Positions 15,917 to 25,341 are shown, counted from the first letter of the stretch. The stretch is 64,000 bases of DNA from Lysinibacillus agricola (GCF_016638705.1 NZ_CP067341.1:2607501-2671500), one strand, 5' to 3'. Translations and numbers: made by a program. Notes: generated from the sequence alone by a model not told the origin.

Positions 15917-16777
15917 ATGAAGAGTATTAAAAGATTGATTCAAGTCATCTTAGCAAGTACATCAATCCTAATTCTTAGTGGATGTTTCTCTAAAGATGAT
16001 CTGAATCAACCAATACAAGAATATTTAAAAACAAACTATGGAATACAAGATGAGTTTTCTATTATTAAGACAACTAATAATTGGTTTGAAGGTATTGACC
16101 ATCAAACTTATATAGAAATGAAAAAGCCGTATCGTGCTTATCCGTCCCTAATGATTGAAAGAGATACTTTGAAAATTTTAAAAGAGAAAAGTAGTGATAT
16201 CTATTTCGAACAATTCAAGGGTGCATATATTGAGCAACATCCAGAAGTAGTTCAAGTAATGAGACAGATCATAAAAAATTATGGGTTAGTAAAATATCCT
16301 AATAAAACTGTCCCAGAAGAAAATGGTCCTATTCGTATATTTCCTTACGATAACATGGAGTTTAATATAAATGATTCTCAAGAGCTACTTGATAATTTTA
16401 AAAAGACTCAAAAGATTGATACTATTGATCTTTTACCTACATTAATACCAAGTGACCCCCGACGTGAAAATTATAATAGCAGGTATGTAGGTGTGGTGAA
16501 TTTTCTATTTGAATTTGATATAAATAAAAATAAACATCCTATTCCAAAGGCAAAGGATCTAATTGAGGACTTTCAAAAGAGTGGAGTATTAACAAAAGGT
16601 ATATACAACATAGATATATTAGTAGATGATTCAAATGCGGGATCGGAATATAATAATGTAGCTTTGTTTGAAGTCGATGAAAATGGTAAATATACCATAA
16701 TTGCTACTCCTAAATATGATGATTTAAGGGACACTTACTTTTATGGTGATTACGCAGCTGAAAAAAATATAAAATAG
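15917..16777 (+). CDS. Lipoprotein of unknown function
   Basis: The 286-residue protein has a lipoprotein signal ending LILSGC (Cys23). The mature domain is hydrophilic, with many Asp, Asn and Lys residues and no recognised motif. Notable segments are PIRIFPYDNMEF and FEFDINKNKHPIPKAKDLI. It would be anchored on the outer membrane face. GGAG lies upstream of the ATG. It is a single gene in an accessory region, with no partner visible. Confidence 0.8.
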   Translation: MKSIKRLIQVILASTSILILSGCFSKDDLNQPIQEYLKTNYGIQDEFSIIKTTNNWFEGIDHQTYIEMKKPYRAYPSLMIERDTLKILKEKSSDIYFEQFKGAYIEQHPEVVQVMRQIIKNYGLVKYPNKTVPEENGPIRIFPYDNMEFNINDSQELLDNFKKTQKIDTIDLLPTLIPSDPRRENYNSRYVGVVNFLFEFDINKNKHPIPKAKDLIEDFQKSGVLTKGIYNIDILVDDSNAGSEYNNVALFEVDENGKYTIIATPKYDDLRDTYFYGDYAAEKNIK

Positions 16778-16804
16778 AACTTTAGGTGAATTACTTAATT
16801 GGAA

Positions 16805-16950
16805 TTGACCCAAAATACACGTGGTACTACTCCTATTAGTAATAAACTTCCTCATATTACTCATATCGAGAAAAGCTCGAGACAGGAAAGGCGCATGATA
16901 TTGAATTATCACAAAGTCCAATCATACATTTAATTATATGGATTAAATAA
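16805..16950 (+). pseudogene. 3' remnant of an unknown gene
   Basis: One frame reads TRGTTPISNKLPHITHIEKS. After a one-base shift near 16870 it continues ETGKAHDIELSQSPIIHLII to TAA at 16948. The composition looks coding, but no family was recognised and no start is present. The remaining part of 16778-17215 has a weak hairpin at 17057-17090. Confidence 0.35.
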
Positions 16951-17215
16951 TTATTTCCCCCAAAAAACTATTGGAGATTTAAGGGGATAGAATGAATCTT
17001 CTTCAACTAATGATAAGTTAGTTAAAGAAGACATGTGCTTATTATCTTCCACAATCGGGCGCTTTTCTGGAAACAAGGAAAGTGCCTTTTTAGATTAATT
17101 AGAGTTCGAAACTATCAATATTTTTAGGTTGTTGAATATCCTCGTATGAAAAAGTCTTTCATTGAACATAATAGAATTTAGAATTAATAGATTTAAGTGG
17201 GAGAGTGAAAGACAC

Positions 17216-18058
17216 ATGTTATTATCCGAAGCATGGAAAAAGTATCAACAGGATAAAAAAATCGAGGGATATTCATCACTTACATTAAAAACATATTGTT
17301 TTCAATATAATCTATTATTGCGATTTTTTGGTGATATTGATATGAACGAATTTAATACAGATAAATTAAAAGAATATTTAATACGATCAGGAGACCACTT
17401 AAAGCCTTCTAGTTTAGGACATAGAATTCGGTGTGTTAAATCACTATTTAGATGGTCACATGAAGAGGGTTATATTCCAAAAAATCCTGCAGCTAAATTA
17501 AAAGAGCCGAAATTAGGTAAAAGGATTCCTAAGTTTCTCTCAGAATTAGAGATAGAGCATTTAAGGGAAGCTTGTCAAACAACGATGGAGAAGGCACTAT
17601 TTGAGTTTATGTATTCAACCGGCTGCCGTATTGGTGAAGTTGTAAAATTAAATCGCGAAGATATCGATTTTCAAACGAATTCAGTTATTGTACATGGGAA
17701 AGGTGATAAAGAAAGGGAAGTGTACTTTAATACCCGCTGTTCAATTTGGTTAAAAAGGTATTTAGATGAACGAGAGGATAAGGAACCTTGTTTGTTTATT
17801 ACGGATAGAAGGCCGAAAAGGCGGATGAGCATTGATAATTTAAGATATATTATCAAGCGCATATCAAATCGAGCTGGTATAAAAAAGAGTATACATCCGC
17901 ATCAATTACGACACAGCTATGCAACGCATATGATTAATAACGGTGCTCCAATTGATGTCATTCAAAGTTTACTAGGTCATGAAAAGAGTGAGACTACAAA
18001 GATATACGCTCAGCTAAGCGGAAAGCTAAGACAGGATTTTTACAGTAAATACTTTTGA
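17216..18058 (+). CDS. Tyrosine recombinase (phage-type integrase)
   Basis: The 280-residue protein has an N-terminal SAM-like core-binding domain and a C-terminal catalytic domain with all key residues: Arg138 (GCRIGEV), Lys163 (GKGDKER), His229 and Arg232 (HQLRHSYATH), His255 (LLGHEK) and Tyr264 (TTKIYAQ). It resembles XerC/D and short integrases. A TTG frame opens at 17162, but the ATG at 17216 behind GGGAGAG gives normal length. No phage, plasmid or excisionase genes are adjacent, so it is orphaned or resolves an element not visible here. Confidence 0.88.
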   Translation: MLLSEAWKKYQQDKKIEGYSSLTLKTYCFQYNLLLRFFGDIDMNEFNTDKLKEYLIRSGDHLKPSSLGHRIRCVKSLFRWSHEEGYIPKNPAAKLKEPKLGKRIPKFLSELEIEHLREACQTTMEKALFEFMYSTGCRIGEVVKLNREDIDFQTNSVIVHGKGDKEREVYFNTRCSIWLKRYLDEREDKEPCLFITDRRPKRRMSIDNLRYIIKRISNRAGIKKSIHPHQLRHSYATHMINNGAPIDVIQSLLGHEKSETTKIYAQLSGKLRQDFYSKYF

Positions 18059-18088
18059 AATTAAATAAATTAAACTTTAATTTCAATT

Positions 18089-18120
18089 AAGACACTCATG
18101 TAGAAATTGGGTGTCTTTTT
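18089..18120 (+). terminator. Terminator after the recombinase
   Basis: AAGACAC (18089-18095) pairs with GTGTCTT (18111-18117), followed by a T run. Confidence 0.75.
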
Positions 18121-18292
18121 GTTATAGGGCCATTTAATTGAGGAACATTATTTATAGGTAGCGTCAGAAAAGATGCAGATTTACAACGATAAGAAATATA
18201 CTATACATGTTTTTATGCAAATTAAAGAACAACCCCAGCAAGTATAAATGCTGTTGCATCAACTGTTTGTGCTATATAAATAATAGTCCTCA

Positions 18293-18336
18293 AAAAAAGG
18301 CACGAACGTTGATTAAACAACCTTCATGCCTTTTTG
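18293..18336. terminator. Terminator-like hairpin
   Basis: AAAAAGGCA and TGCCTTTTT form a stem with an inner GTTG/CAAC helix and T/A runs on both sides. It could terminate in either direction. The short open frame across this stretch does not look coding. Confidence 0.5.
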
Positions 18337-18423
18337 GTGTATTCCCAAATTTTTATTTGGAAATGTTATTTAGGTTTACTTTAAATTAAGTTTACACTGT
18401 AACACTTAATTAAGTAATCCCTT

Positions 18424-18534
18424 CTATAACCAATTATCCCCTAAGTTAACATTCTGAAGTTGGAATAATACATAGGCAGCTGTTGCATCATCTAAATGAC
18501 TATAAGTAGCATCAAATACTGCTAAAACAGCAAT
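18424..18534 (-). pseudogene. C-terminal remnant of an unknown gene
   Basis: On the minus strand a frame reads IAVLAVFDATYSHLDDATAA and then YVLFQLQNVNLGDNWL before a stop. The composition is protein-like, but there is no start or ribosome site. The family is not recognised. Confidence 0.3.
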
Positions 18535-18597
18535 CTTTTAAGTAAGCACTTAAAATGTAAATATAAAAAGGCTATTCTAAAAATATTTTCAGGAGAT

Positions 18598-18626
18598 TGA
18601 ACAATTTTTTAGGAAACGAGCGTCTA
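18598..18626 (+). promoter_or_regulatory. ECF-type promoter of the sigma/anti-sigma operon
   Basis: TGAACA (18598-18603) and CGTCTA (18621-18626) are separated by 17 bases. The TGAAC/CGTC pattern is the known recognition pattern of Bacillus ECF sigma factors such as SigM, SigV and SigW. It lies 32 bases before the TTG start of an ECF sigma gene, suggesting autoregulation. Confidence 0.7.
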
Positions 18627-18657
18627 AGTAGTAGGATTGAAACGAGGTGAGTTGTCG

Positions 18658-19155
18658 TTGGAACAAATCGTAGAACAATATGGTGAATATTTATATCATC
18701 TTAATTATTTGTATATGAAGGATTTTCAGCTTGCAGAGGAAGTTACACAGGACGTACTAATGAAGTATCTATTACATAAAGACGATTTTAGAAATGATGC
18801 TTCATTGAAAACCTATTTAACTCGTATCGCTATTAATTGTTGTCATGATGAACTACGAAAACAAAAGAGAAAATCATTTATTTCAAAACTTTTACCACTA
18901 GGCAGAACTGAACCATCAGTGGAGCAAACGTATATATCAACTGAAGATTATTCAACTTTAAAGCAAATTGTCTTCGCATTACCACTTCATTATAGGGAAG
19001 TCATTATACTGTTTTATTATGAAGAATTTGATGTTTCTGAAATTGCAAGTTTATTAAATGTATCACAAAACACCGTTCGTACAAGGATTCGTCGAGCGAG
19101 AGAATTGTTGAAAACAAATCAGGAACTGGAGGCAATATTTTATGAAGGAATTTAA
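18658..19155 (+). CDS. ECF sigma factor
   Basis: The 165-residue protein has sigma region 2 (EEVTQDVLMKYLLHKDDFRN, then LKTYLTRIAINCCHDELRK) and region 4 (LPLHYREVIILFYYEEFDVS, then VSQNTVRTRIRRARELL). Regions 1 and 3 are lacking, which defines the ECF group. The TTG at 18658 is chosen because GAGGTG lies eight bases upstream; another TTG at 18637 has no such site. It overlaps the next gene by 14 bases, the usual sigma/anti-sigma coupling. Its own promoter at 18598 has an ECF pattern. Confidence 0.9.
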   Translation: MEQIVEQYGEYLYHLNYLYMKDFQLAEEVTQDVLMKYLLHKDDFRNDASLKTYLTRIAINCCHDELRKQKRKSFISKLLPLGRTEPSVEQTYISTEDYSTLKQIVFALPLHYREVIILFYYEEFDVSEIASLLNVSQNTVRTRIRRARELLKTNQELEAIFYEGI

Positions 19156-20260
19156 AGCCAAGCTAAAAGAAGAATTGCGACAAGATGCCCCATTTACAAA
19201 CGACATAAAGCAACGCATATTGCAACCTAAACCAATAAAAAGAAAGTGTAACTGGCAGGTCGTCTCAGTATCTATTGCAGCTTGTTTCATTATTGGGTTA
19301 ATGCTATTCGTTGAATTTTCTCAAAAGAATAACCTACAAACAGCTAGTCAGCAAAATGAGCTACTACCGATTGTCGATGATGTTTCCTCTTTAGATGTAA
19401 TTGAACCGAAATATGCCCATCTACTTGGGGAACAATGGATGCTGCATTTTTTGCCAATGATTATCGATAAGGAAGCCACGATTACGTATGGAGATTATAT
19501 TGCCTTTTATGGAACTGATGGGCTTGTAGTTTCAACTGTATTAGGATTAGGTAATGATAATGTAACAATGAATCAAGGGCAAATTTTAGTAGATAATACC
19601 GCATTAAAAGTTCATGGATTAAATGAGCAAATAAAAAATGAGGATATCAATGACCCATTTAATAATTCTTACTTATTTCATAATTGGGGAACAAAGCCAG
19701 AGCCATTCATTGACAAATCGATTTCTACGAAAGAAAAAGAATTTGTTGTTTATGAAAATGACGAAGGCCACACGATTATGAAAATTAATGAAGGGCAATT
19801 AGTAGGTAAGGTCGTAGGATTCCAAAATTTTGAGCTAACATTTGAATTGACTGAACAGGAGCAGCAAGTTTTTGATGCCTTTAAAACGGATTATAATGTT
19901 GAAAAGTTAAAAAATATGACACCACAAGCGATTACTAAAATGTTTTTATTGAGCGATATTGAAAAAGATTATGAAACATATGAAGCATTGTTTACAACAA
20001 ATATTAACGAAGAAACAGAAAGTGTTCGAAGATATTATGAGAAAACGAAAATCGTACGTCAGGAGTTGTTTACAGAGGAAATAAATCGCCTTATTATTGC
20101 AAACCTCTTTGCTGGGTTAGAGAATGCAGAGTTTGAGCAACAAACAGATACAATCGGGGTTGTAAAATTTATTTCTATTGAAGGAACACAAACAGAGCTA
20201 GGTATGGAGAAAAATGCACAAGGAATTTGGCAGCCAGCCTTTAGTAGAGGAATCTATTAG
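19142..20260 (+). CDS. Membrane anti-sigma factor
   Basis: The 372-residue protein has a short cytoplasmic N-terminus (about 38 residues), one membrane helix (about 39-58) and a long extracellular domain, matching single-pass anti-sigma proteins paired with ECF factors. The overlap with the sigma gene supports this. No zinc-binding HxxxCxxC motif is seen in the N-terminus, so it is not a ZAS-type anti-sigma. The extracellular domain probably senses an envelope signal. AGGAGG-like GGAGG lies before the ATG inside the sigma gene. Confidence 0.8.
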   Translation: MKEFKAKLKEELRQDAPFTNDIKQRILQPKPIKRKCNWQVVSVSIAACFIIGLMLFVEFSQKNNLQTASQQNELLPIVDDVSSLDVIEPKYAHLLGEQWMLHFLPMIIDKEATITYGDYIAFYGTDGLVVSTVLGLGNDNVTMNQGQILVDNTALKVHGLNEQIKNEDINDPFNNSYLFHNWGTKPEPFIDKSISTKEKEFVVYENDEGHTIMKINEGQLVGKVVGFQNFELTFELTEQEQQVFDAFKTDYNVEKLKNMTPQAITKMFLLSDIEKDYETYEALFTTNINEETESVRRYYEKTKIVRQELFTEEINRLIIANLFAGLENAEFEQQTDTIGVVKFISIEGTQTELGMEKNAQGIWQPAFSRGIY

Positions 20261-20269
20261 CTTTTAAGA

Positions 20270-20311
20270 AAGGACATCAATTCACTCTTAAATGCTTGCA
20301 TTGATGTCCTT
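20270..20311 (+). terminator. Terminator of the sigma operon
   Basis: AAGGACATCAAT (20270-20281) pairs with ATTGATGTCCTT (20300-20311). The T run is short. Confidence 0.65.
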
Positions 20312-20566
20312 CTGATTCTGTTTGGGCGCATCAAAAATCCTTTATGAAGTAAAAACCTTTCCAAAGCGTCATTTGGCAATTTTCATTCCCACGCTATTAT
20401 AATCCCACCCCTTTACCAAAATCGTATTTGGGAAGTCTTTTGTGCTTAATGTTGTAAAGCATCATATATATGAGGACACCTTATACAACAATCGGGCGCT
20501 ATTATTGAGTAACACAGTTAGAAAATGATCAATCTTTTTTATAAAATCCAATCTTAAATATACTAG

Positions 20567-20611
20567 AAAAGAAGCCATTTTGATCAATCTTTTTTCAAAA
20601 TGGCTTCTTTT
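20567..20611. terminator. Strong bidirectional hairpin
   Basis: AAAAGAAGCCATTTTGA (20567-20583) pairs perfectly with TCAAAATGGCTTCTTTT (20595-20611). The sequence between this and the previous terminator shows no gene. Confidence 0.75.
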
Positions 20612-20683
20612 AATTTATTGTAAAATGTAGGATTGAGTGGTATTTTTGATTAAACTTTATTTTAAAGTAACACCTTGTACCTG

Positions 20684-20703
20684 ACGCTTCGCTTTCGGTA
20701 TAG
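20684..20703 (-). repeat. Single mini-hairpin repeat unit
   Basis: GACGCTTCGCTTTCGG is the reverse of the GCGAAAGCGAAGCG core found in tandem at 10826, 34677 and 54458. Only one partial unit is present here. Confidence 0.5.
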
Positions 20704-20801
20704 ATAAATTACTACCCGTTAATGCGGGATAAAAGAAGTTCTAATGAATAAAAATCCTAAATAAAATAAAACAAAAGAGTTGATAATCACAAAATCTAAT
20801 A

Positions 20802-22264
20802 TGGTACCTGTAGTTAGGACACTTGAAAAAGAGTGTGCTAACTGCGGGTATTTTTTATATACTAGACTTTCAAGATTAAAGGACGGAACTAGGGGCTACT
20901 ATGAGTAAAATTATATTTTCACCAAAACAGATACTACAACTTCAAAAAAATCCAAACGTACAACAGGTTAGCGAACGTACGATTACCTATACAGATACAT
21001 TTAAGAGTCAATTCATTGATGAATACTTCGCAGGGAAAACACCGAGACAAATTTTTAAGGAATATGGCTTTGATGAAGAGATAATTGGGATCAAACGTAT
21101 TGAACAATCAGCCTTTCGTTGGCGTAAAGCGTATGAAAAGAACGGCTTAATTGGCTTAACGGATACACGAAAATCTGGATCAGGTAGACCAATTAAACGC
21201 GAATTAACAGCCGCAGAAGTCATTGAAAGACAAGCTGCACGCATTCAACTATTGGAGGGGCAAGTAGATTTACTAAAAAAGCTCGAAGCGACAGAAAGGG
21301 GGCTGCTAAACGACAGCCAAAAACTAAGCACAAATAAGGTCTTTCAACTCATTTCAGATACGCTCACTCAGTTTCCATTTGAACGGATGGTGACGTATTT
21401 TTGTAACCTCTTAAAGGTTTCTCGTTCAGGCTATTATAGCTATTTACAGGCGAGTGATGCGCGAGCCTTGAGAGAACAGAAGGATTTAAAGGCACGCGAT
21501 TTGATTTTAAAAGCCTTTGATCGTCGTGGTTATAAGAAAGGCTCTCGTTCGATTAAAATGACACTCGAGCAGGATTTTCAATGTGTGATGAGCCGTAAAA
21601 AAATCCAGCGTATTATGCGCAAGTTCGGGATTGTCTGCCCGCATCGTAAACCGAATCCATATAAACAAATGGCGAAAGCAACGAAGGAACATCGTGTTGT
21701 GCCAAATAAATTAAATCGTGAATTTAAGCAAGGTATCCCTGGGAAAGTATTATTAACGGACATCAGCTATGTGCCATATAACGGAAAGTGTATGGCTTAT
21801 TTGTCGACGATAAAAGATGCCTCGACGAACGAAATTTTAGCGTACCATGTCTCAGATCGAATCACGCTCGAAATCGCTACGGAAACGATTAAAAAATTGA
21901 TCAGTAATAAGCGCGTTCAGCTTCATTCAGAGGCCTTTATCCATTCAGATCAAGGGGTTCACTATACAAGCCCACGCTATCAAACGCTCTTAAAAAAACA
22001 TGGCTTAGGTCAATCGATGTCACGCCGAGGAAACTGTTGGGACAATGCGCCACAGGAATCGTTTTTCGGTCATTTTAAAGACGAAGTAGACTTTAGCTCC
22101 TTGAAGACACTTGAGGAACTAAAAGCCAAAATCAATCACTACATGGTCTATTACAATAATTATCGTTATCAATGGAATCTAAAAAGGATGGCTCCTGTAC
22201 AATACAGAAACCATCTCTTAGCTGCTTAATCTCTTTTTTTAGTTTGTCCTTGACTTGGGTACCA
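20802..22264 (+). mobile_element. IS3-family insertion sequence
   Basis: The element is bounded by TGGTACCTGTAGTTAGGACA on the left and, inverted, TGGTACCCAAGTCAAGGACA on the right. It carries one intact transposase. No exact duplication abuts the ends. TAAT occurs just outside at 20797-20800 and at 22268-22271, three bases beyond the assigned right end, so the ends may need adjusting by a few bases. It looks intact. Confidence 0.85.
20901..22229 (+). CDS. IS3-family transposase, single fused ORF
   Basis: The 442-residue protein has an N-terminal helix-turn-helix region, a leucine-zipper-like stretch (IERQAARIQLLEGQVDLLKK), an HTH_21-like region (AFDRRGYKKGSRSIKMTLEQ) and an rve integrase domain. 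The DDE residues lie in LLTDISYV, IHSDQGVHYTS and NAPQESFFGHFK. Most IS3 elements encode OrfA and OrfB joined by a programmed -1 frameshift. Here one continuous frame encodes the full protein, as in a subset of the family. Confidence 0.92.
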   Translation: MSKIIFSPKQILQLQKNPNVQQVSERTITYTDTFKSQFIDEYFAGKTPRQIFKEYGFDEEIIGIKRIEQSAFRWRKAYEKNGLIGLTDTRKSGSGRPIKRELTAAEVIERQAARIQLLEGQVDLLKKLEATERGLLNDSQKLSTNKVFQLISDTLTQFPFERMVTYFCNLLKVSRSGYYSYLQASDARALREQKDLKARDLILKAFDRRGYKKGSRSIKMTLEQDFQCVMSRKKIQRIMRKFGIVCPHRKPNPYKQMAKATKEHRVVPNKLNREFKQGIPGKVLLTDISYVPYNGKCMAYLSTIKDASTNEILAYHVSDRITLEIATETIKKLISNKRVQLHSEAFIHSDQGVHYTSPRYQTLLKKHGLGQSMSRRGNCWDNAPQESFFGHFKDEVDFSSLKTLEELKAKINHYMVYYNNYRYQWNLKRMAPVQYRNHLLAA

Positions 22265-22443
22265 CATTAATCAGCTCTCTTTTTTTGTCCAGAAATTTAG
22301 AGGTTAACATATAGATAATGTGTGAGTTAATTCATTTTGTTGCAAAATAGACATAAAAATCCAAAAATAAAAAATTGAGTGAAACATTTGAACGTATACT
22401 TAAATTAGAATAACGAGAGCTAATTATTGAGAGGAGATTTTAT

Positions 22444-23204
22444 ATGTCGGAAAGCACACCATTTATAAAAGATGTTCCTGGTGAAGATGTGAAATTTTCT
22501 ATTATCATACCTGCTCATAACGAAGAAAATTATATTGGTGGGTGTTTAGAGTCAATTGCAAAGTCTGCACAACCTTATAAAGATCAAGTAGAAGTGATAG
22601 TTGTGCTAAATCGTTGTGCGGATAAAACGAAAGAAATTGCACAGTCCTACAATTGTGTGACATTGGAAAATAGCGATAAAAATTTATCCAAAATTAGAAA
22701 TGCTGGAGCTGCGTTAGCAAAAGGCGAGATTTTGATTACAATTGATGCTGATACTCGAATGACAGAACATATGCTAGCTGAGATTGAAAAGCATTTAGCT
22801 TCCAATCATGTCATTGGAGGAGGCGTGAACGGTAATTTTGAAAGAATGTCCTTAGGTATAATAGTTTCTACCATGCTGCTAATTGTTCCCTTACTGTTCA
22901 AGTATGGTTTTATCTCGGTAGGGATCTTTTGGTGCTATAAAAAGGACTTTCAGGCGATAAAAGGTTTTAACGAGAATATGCTGATGGCAGAAGATGCTGA
23001 TTTTGCGAAGCGTTTAAAACAATGGGGCAAGAGAACAGTAAAAAATACGGAACGATAAAAAATGGAATGATTACTTCGTGCAGACGATTTGATCATTATG
23101 GAGACTGGATGTTACTGAAACGACCTGATATGATTTTAGCTTATTTAAAGGGTACCAATGAAGAGGCTGCTAATGAAGCCTACTATGATGATCAAGCAAG
23201 ATAA
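22444..23204 (+). pseudogene. Glycosyltransferase family 2, frameshifted in an A6 run
   Basis: The GT-A start FSIIIPAHNEENYIGGCLES and metal-binding IDADTRMT are intact. A hydrophobic segment near residue 140 and the AEDADFAKRLKQWGK motif follow. The frame then ends at 23058 after VKNTER. One extra A in the run at 23040-23046 would restore a frame reading VKKYGTIKNGMITSCRRFDH and ending DDQAR at 23204, a normal C-terminus. AGAGGAG precedes the ATG at 22444. Either the gene is inactivated, is phase-variable, or the sequence has a homopolymer error. Confidence 0.8.
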
Positions 23205-23247
23205 TGAAAGCTCAAATGGTTCGTATTTCACTTTGATAATCATTTAG

Positions 23248-23282
23248 ACCACTTCGTTGCAAAAAACGAGTGGTTTTTTTTA
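23248..23282 (+). terminator. Terminator after the glycosyltransferase
   Basis: ACCACT (23248-23253) pairs with AGTGGT (23269-23274) with an inner CGTT/AACG stem and a run of eight Ts. Confidence 0.85.
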
Positions 23283-23440
23283 TGTGTAATTCTTTAGATT
23301 TTCTTAATTAATAAGACTTTTCATGACAGTAGTTTGGTGGAATGATATGATGGTGGATGCATTAGTAGAACCTCTGGAAATATTGTTAAATCAAGGTTTT
23401 TAATAAAGATGAAGCTATTTGAATAAAGGTGGTTATGAGT

Positions 23441-24136
23441 ATGGATATAAATATTCTTGTAGTTGATGACGAAAAGGAAATTGCGGATTTAATTGAGCTT
23501 TATTTAAAAAATGAAAATTTTAATGTTTATAAATTTTATGATGCTCAGGAAGCGTTAGCGTGCATACATTCGATCAAATTGGATCTTGCTATTCTTGATG
23601 TGATGATGCCTGACATCGATGGTTTCGAAATTTGCCGAAGAATTCGCGAACAATATCATTTTCCGGTGATTATGTTAACAGCGAAGGAAGAAGAAATAGA
23701 TAAAATTACGGGGCTTACACTTGGGGCTGATGACTACATAACTAAGCCATTTCGCCCATTGGAGGTTATTGCAAGGGTTAAGGCTCAAATTCGCAGATTT
23801 ACAAAGTACAATCATCAGGAGACATTACAAAATGATCCGATTATTGATTTTTCGGGTTTGATTTTAGAGCAAAATACTCGGAGATGTATGTTAAATGAAA
23901 AACAACTGTCTCTAACACCTACAGAGTTCTCTATATTGTGGTTTTTATGTGTAAATCGAGGGCGTGTCGTTTCATCAGAAGAAGTATTTCAAGAAGTATG
24001 GGGGGAGAAATATTATAGCGGTAACAATACGGTAATGGTTCACATTAGGCATTTACGGGAAAAGATGTATGATTCCGCAGAGAACCCTAAATTTATAAAA
24101 ACTGTCTGGGGAGTGGGATATACCATTGAAAAATGA
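23441..24136 (+). CDS. VanR-like OmpR-family response regulator
   Basis: The 231-residue protein has a receiver domain with phosphoacceptor Asp53 (ILDVMMPDIDG) and Lys in ITKPF, and a C-terminal OmpR winged helix (LTPTEFSILWFLCVNRGRVV). The pattern is that of VanR-type regulators. Longer starts at 23429 and 23435 exist, but the ATG at 23441 has GGTGG eight bases upstream and begins at the receiver fold. Its stop overlaps the kinase start. The pair probably controls the carboxypeptidase gene at 25342. Confidence 0.9.
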   Translation: MDINILVVDDEKEIADLIELYLKNENFNVYKFYDAQEALACIHSIKLDLAILDVMMPDIDGFEICRRIREQYHFPVIMLTAKEEEIDKITGLTLGADDYITKPFRPLEVIARVKAQIRRFTKYNHQETLQNDPIIDFSGLILEQNTRRCMLNEKQLSLTPTEFSILWFLCVNRGRVVSSEEVFQEVWGEKYYSGNNTVMVHIRHLREKMYDSAENPKFIKTVWGVGYTIEK

Positions 24137-25253
24137 CTTTGGAAAATTAAAAAGGACAATAATGCTTCAAATTTTGCTGATTTTAGTAATAGCATTGTTG
24201 GTCGGCTATATCATAAGCTATGTGTTTATTGATGGTGTCTTACAAGCCCCATTCGCTGATTGGTTTATTCGATTTTGTGAAAACGTGCTACAGCTTGACT
24301 ATTATTCGGCACAGAGAGCCTATGGAGTTTTATTTCAACAAAATAAGTCCCTTTGGTTATCGATAGGCTTAATTATTTTGCTTTTAGTAATTTTTTATTT
24401 TGCACTTTCTCGATTTACGAAGTATTTTAATCAAATTGCTATAGGTGTTAATATGCTTTCAGAGGAATCAAATCAGGAAATAACTCTTCCTTCTGAGTTA
24501 GATTTTATGGAGAAAAAACTAAATGATGTTAAAAATAAATTAGAAAAACGGGCAAGGGATGCACAGGAGGCTGAGCAGCGCAAAAGTGATTTAGTTGTTT
24601 ACTTAGCCCATGATATTAAAACACCGCTGACATCTATGATTGGTTACTTGAGTCTGTTGGATGAGGCAAAGGACATGCCTGTAGACCAAAAAGAAAAGTA
24701 TGTGAAGATTTCACTAGAAAAATCATATAGGCTAGAACAGTTGATTAATGAATTTTTTGAAATCAGTAGATTTAACTTACAGTCCATTATTTTAGATAAA
24801 GAATCCATTAATTTAAATTATATGTTAATGCAATTGGCAGATGAATTTTATCCCTTATTGGCCCCTAAAGGACAGCAAGCAATTGTGAATATCGAGGGAG
24901 AAATGAAGGTTTTTGCGGATGCCAATAAATTAGCGAGGGTATTTAATAATATTTTAAAAAATGCCATAGCCTATAGCGATGATAACAGTATAATTCATAT
25001 TAGCGCACACCATCAAAATGATCAGACATTTATTTCTTTTACAAATAAGAAAAAAACAATTCCACCACAAAAATTAAAGACGATTTTTGAAAAGTTCTAT
25101 CGTTTGGATTCTGCCAGATCGACCCAATCAGGTGGGGCGGGGCTTGGTCTTGCAATTGCCAATGAAATAGTTCATGCACATGGAGGAACGATATCAGCTT
25201 CAAGTAATGATGAAAAAACAGTTTTCACTGTTATGCTTCCAACACTTTCTTAA
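24126..25253 (+). CDS. VanS-like sensor histidine kinase
   Basis: The 375-residue protein has two membrane helices (about 11-34 and 77-94) flanking a short extracellular loop of about 40 residues. A linker and a HisKA domain follow, with His162 in YLAHDIKTPLTSMIGYLSLL, a motif typical of VanS-type kinases. An HATPase domain with GGAGLGLAIANEIV completes it. The start is a TTG overlapping the regulator stop (ATTGAAAAATGA). The small sensor loop suggests a ligand at the membrane surface. No vanA/B-type ligase or vanX is nearby, so this is not a glycopeptide resistance cluster. Confidence 0.88.
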   Translation: MKNDFGKLKRTIMLQILLILVIALLVGYIISYVFIDGVLQAPFADWFIRFCENVLQLDYYSAQRAYGVLFQQNKSLWLSIGLIILLLVIFYFALSRFTKYFNQIAIGVNMLSEESNQEITLPSELDFMEKKLNDVKNKLEKRARDAQEAEQRKSDLVVYLAHDIKTPLTSMIGYLSLLDEAKDMPVDQKEKYVKISLEKSYRLEQLINEFFEISRFNLQSIILDKESINLNYMLMQLADEFYPLLAPKGQQAIVNIEGEMKVFADANKLARVFNNILKNAIAYSDDNSIIHISAHHQNDQTFISFTNKKKTIPPQKLKTIFEKFYRLDSARSTQSGGAGLGLAIANEIVHAHGGTISASSNDEKTVFTVMLPTLS

Positions 25254-25292
25254 GAAATCTTAAGAATTCTATAATAGATTATTAAAAAAGAG

Positions 25293-25333
25293 CTCCTTCT
25301 TTTATGTTTCAATAGAGGCATAGAGAGAAGGAG
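25293..25333 (+). promoter_or_regulatory. Hairpin that can sequester the carboxypeptidase ribosome site
   Basis: CTCCTTCT (25293-25300) is perfectly complementary to AGAAGGAG (25326-25333), which is the ribosome binding site of the next gene. Pairing would hide the site. A T run follows, so the hairpin could also act as a terminator for the upstream operon. Confidence 0.55.
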
Positions 25334-25341
25334 TTGTTTTT

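Noticed and set aside
17216-18058. Prophage or integrative element around the tyrosine recombinase
   Set aside because: No phage structural, replication or excision genes and no tRNA attachment site are nearby.
18207-18389. 60-codon open frame with several Cys
   Set aside because: No ribosome site, and it contains a terminator hairpin at 18293-18336.
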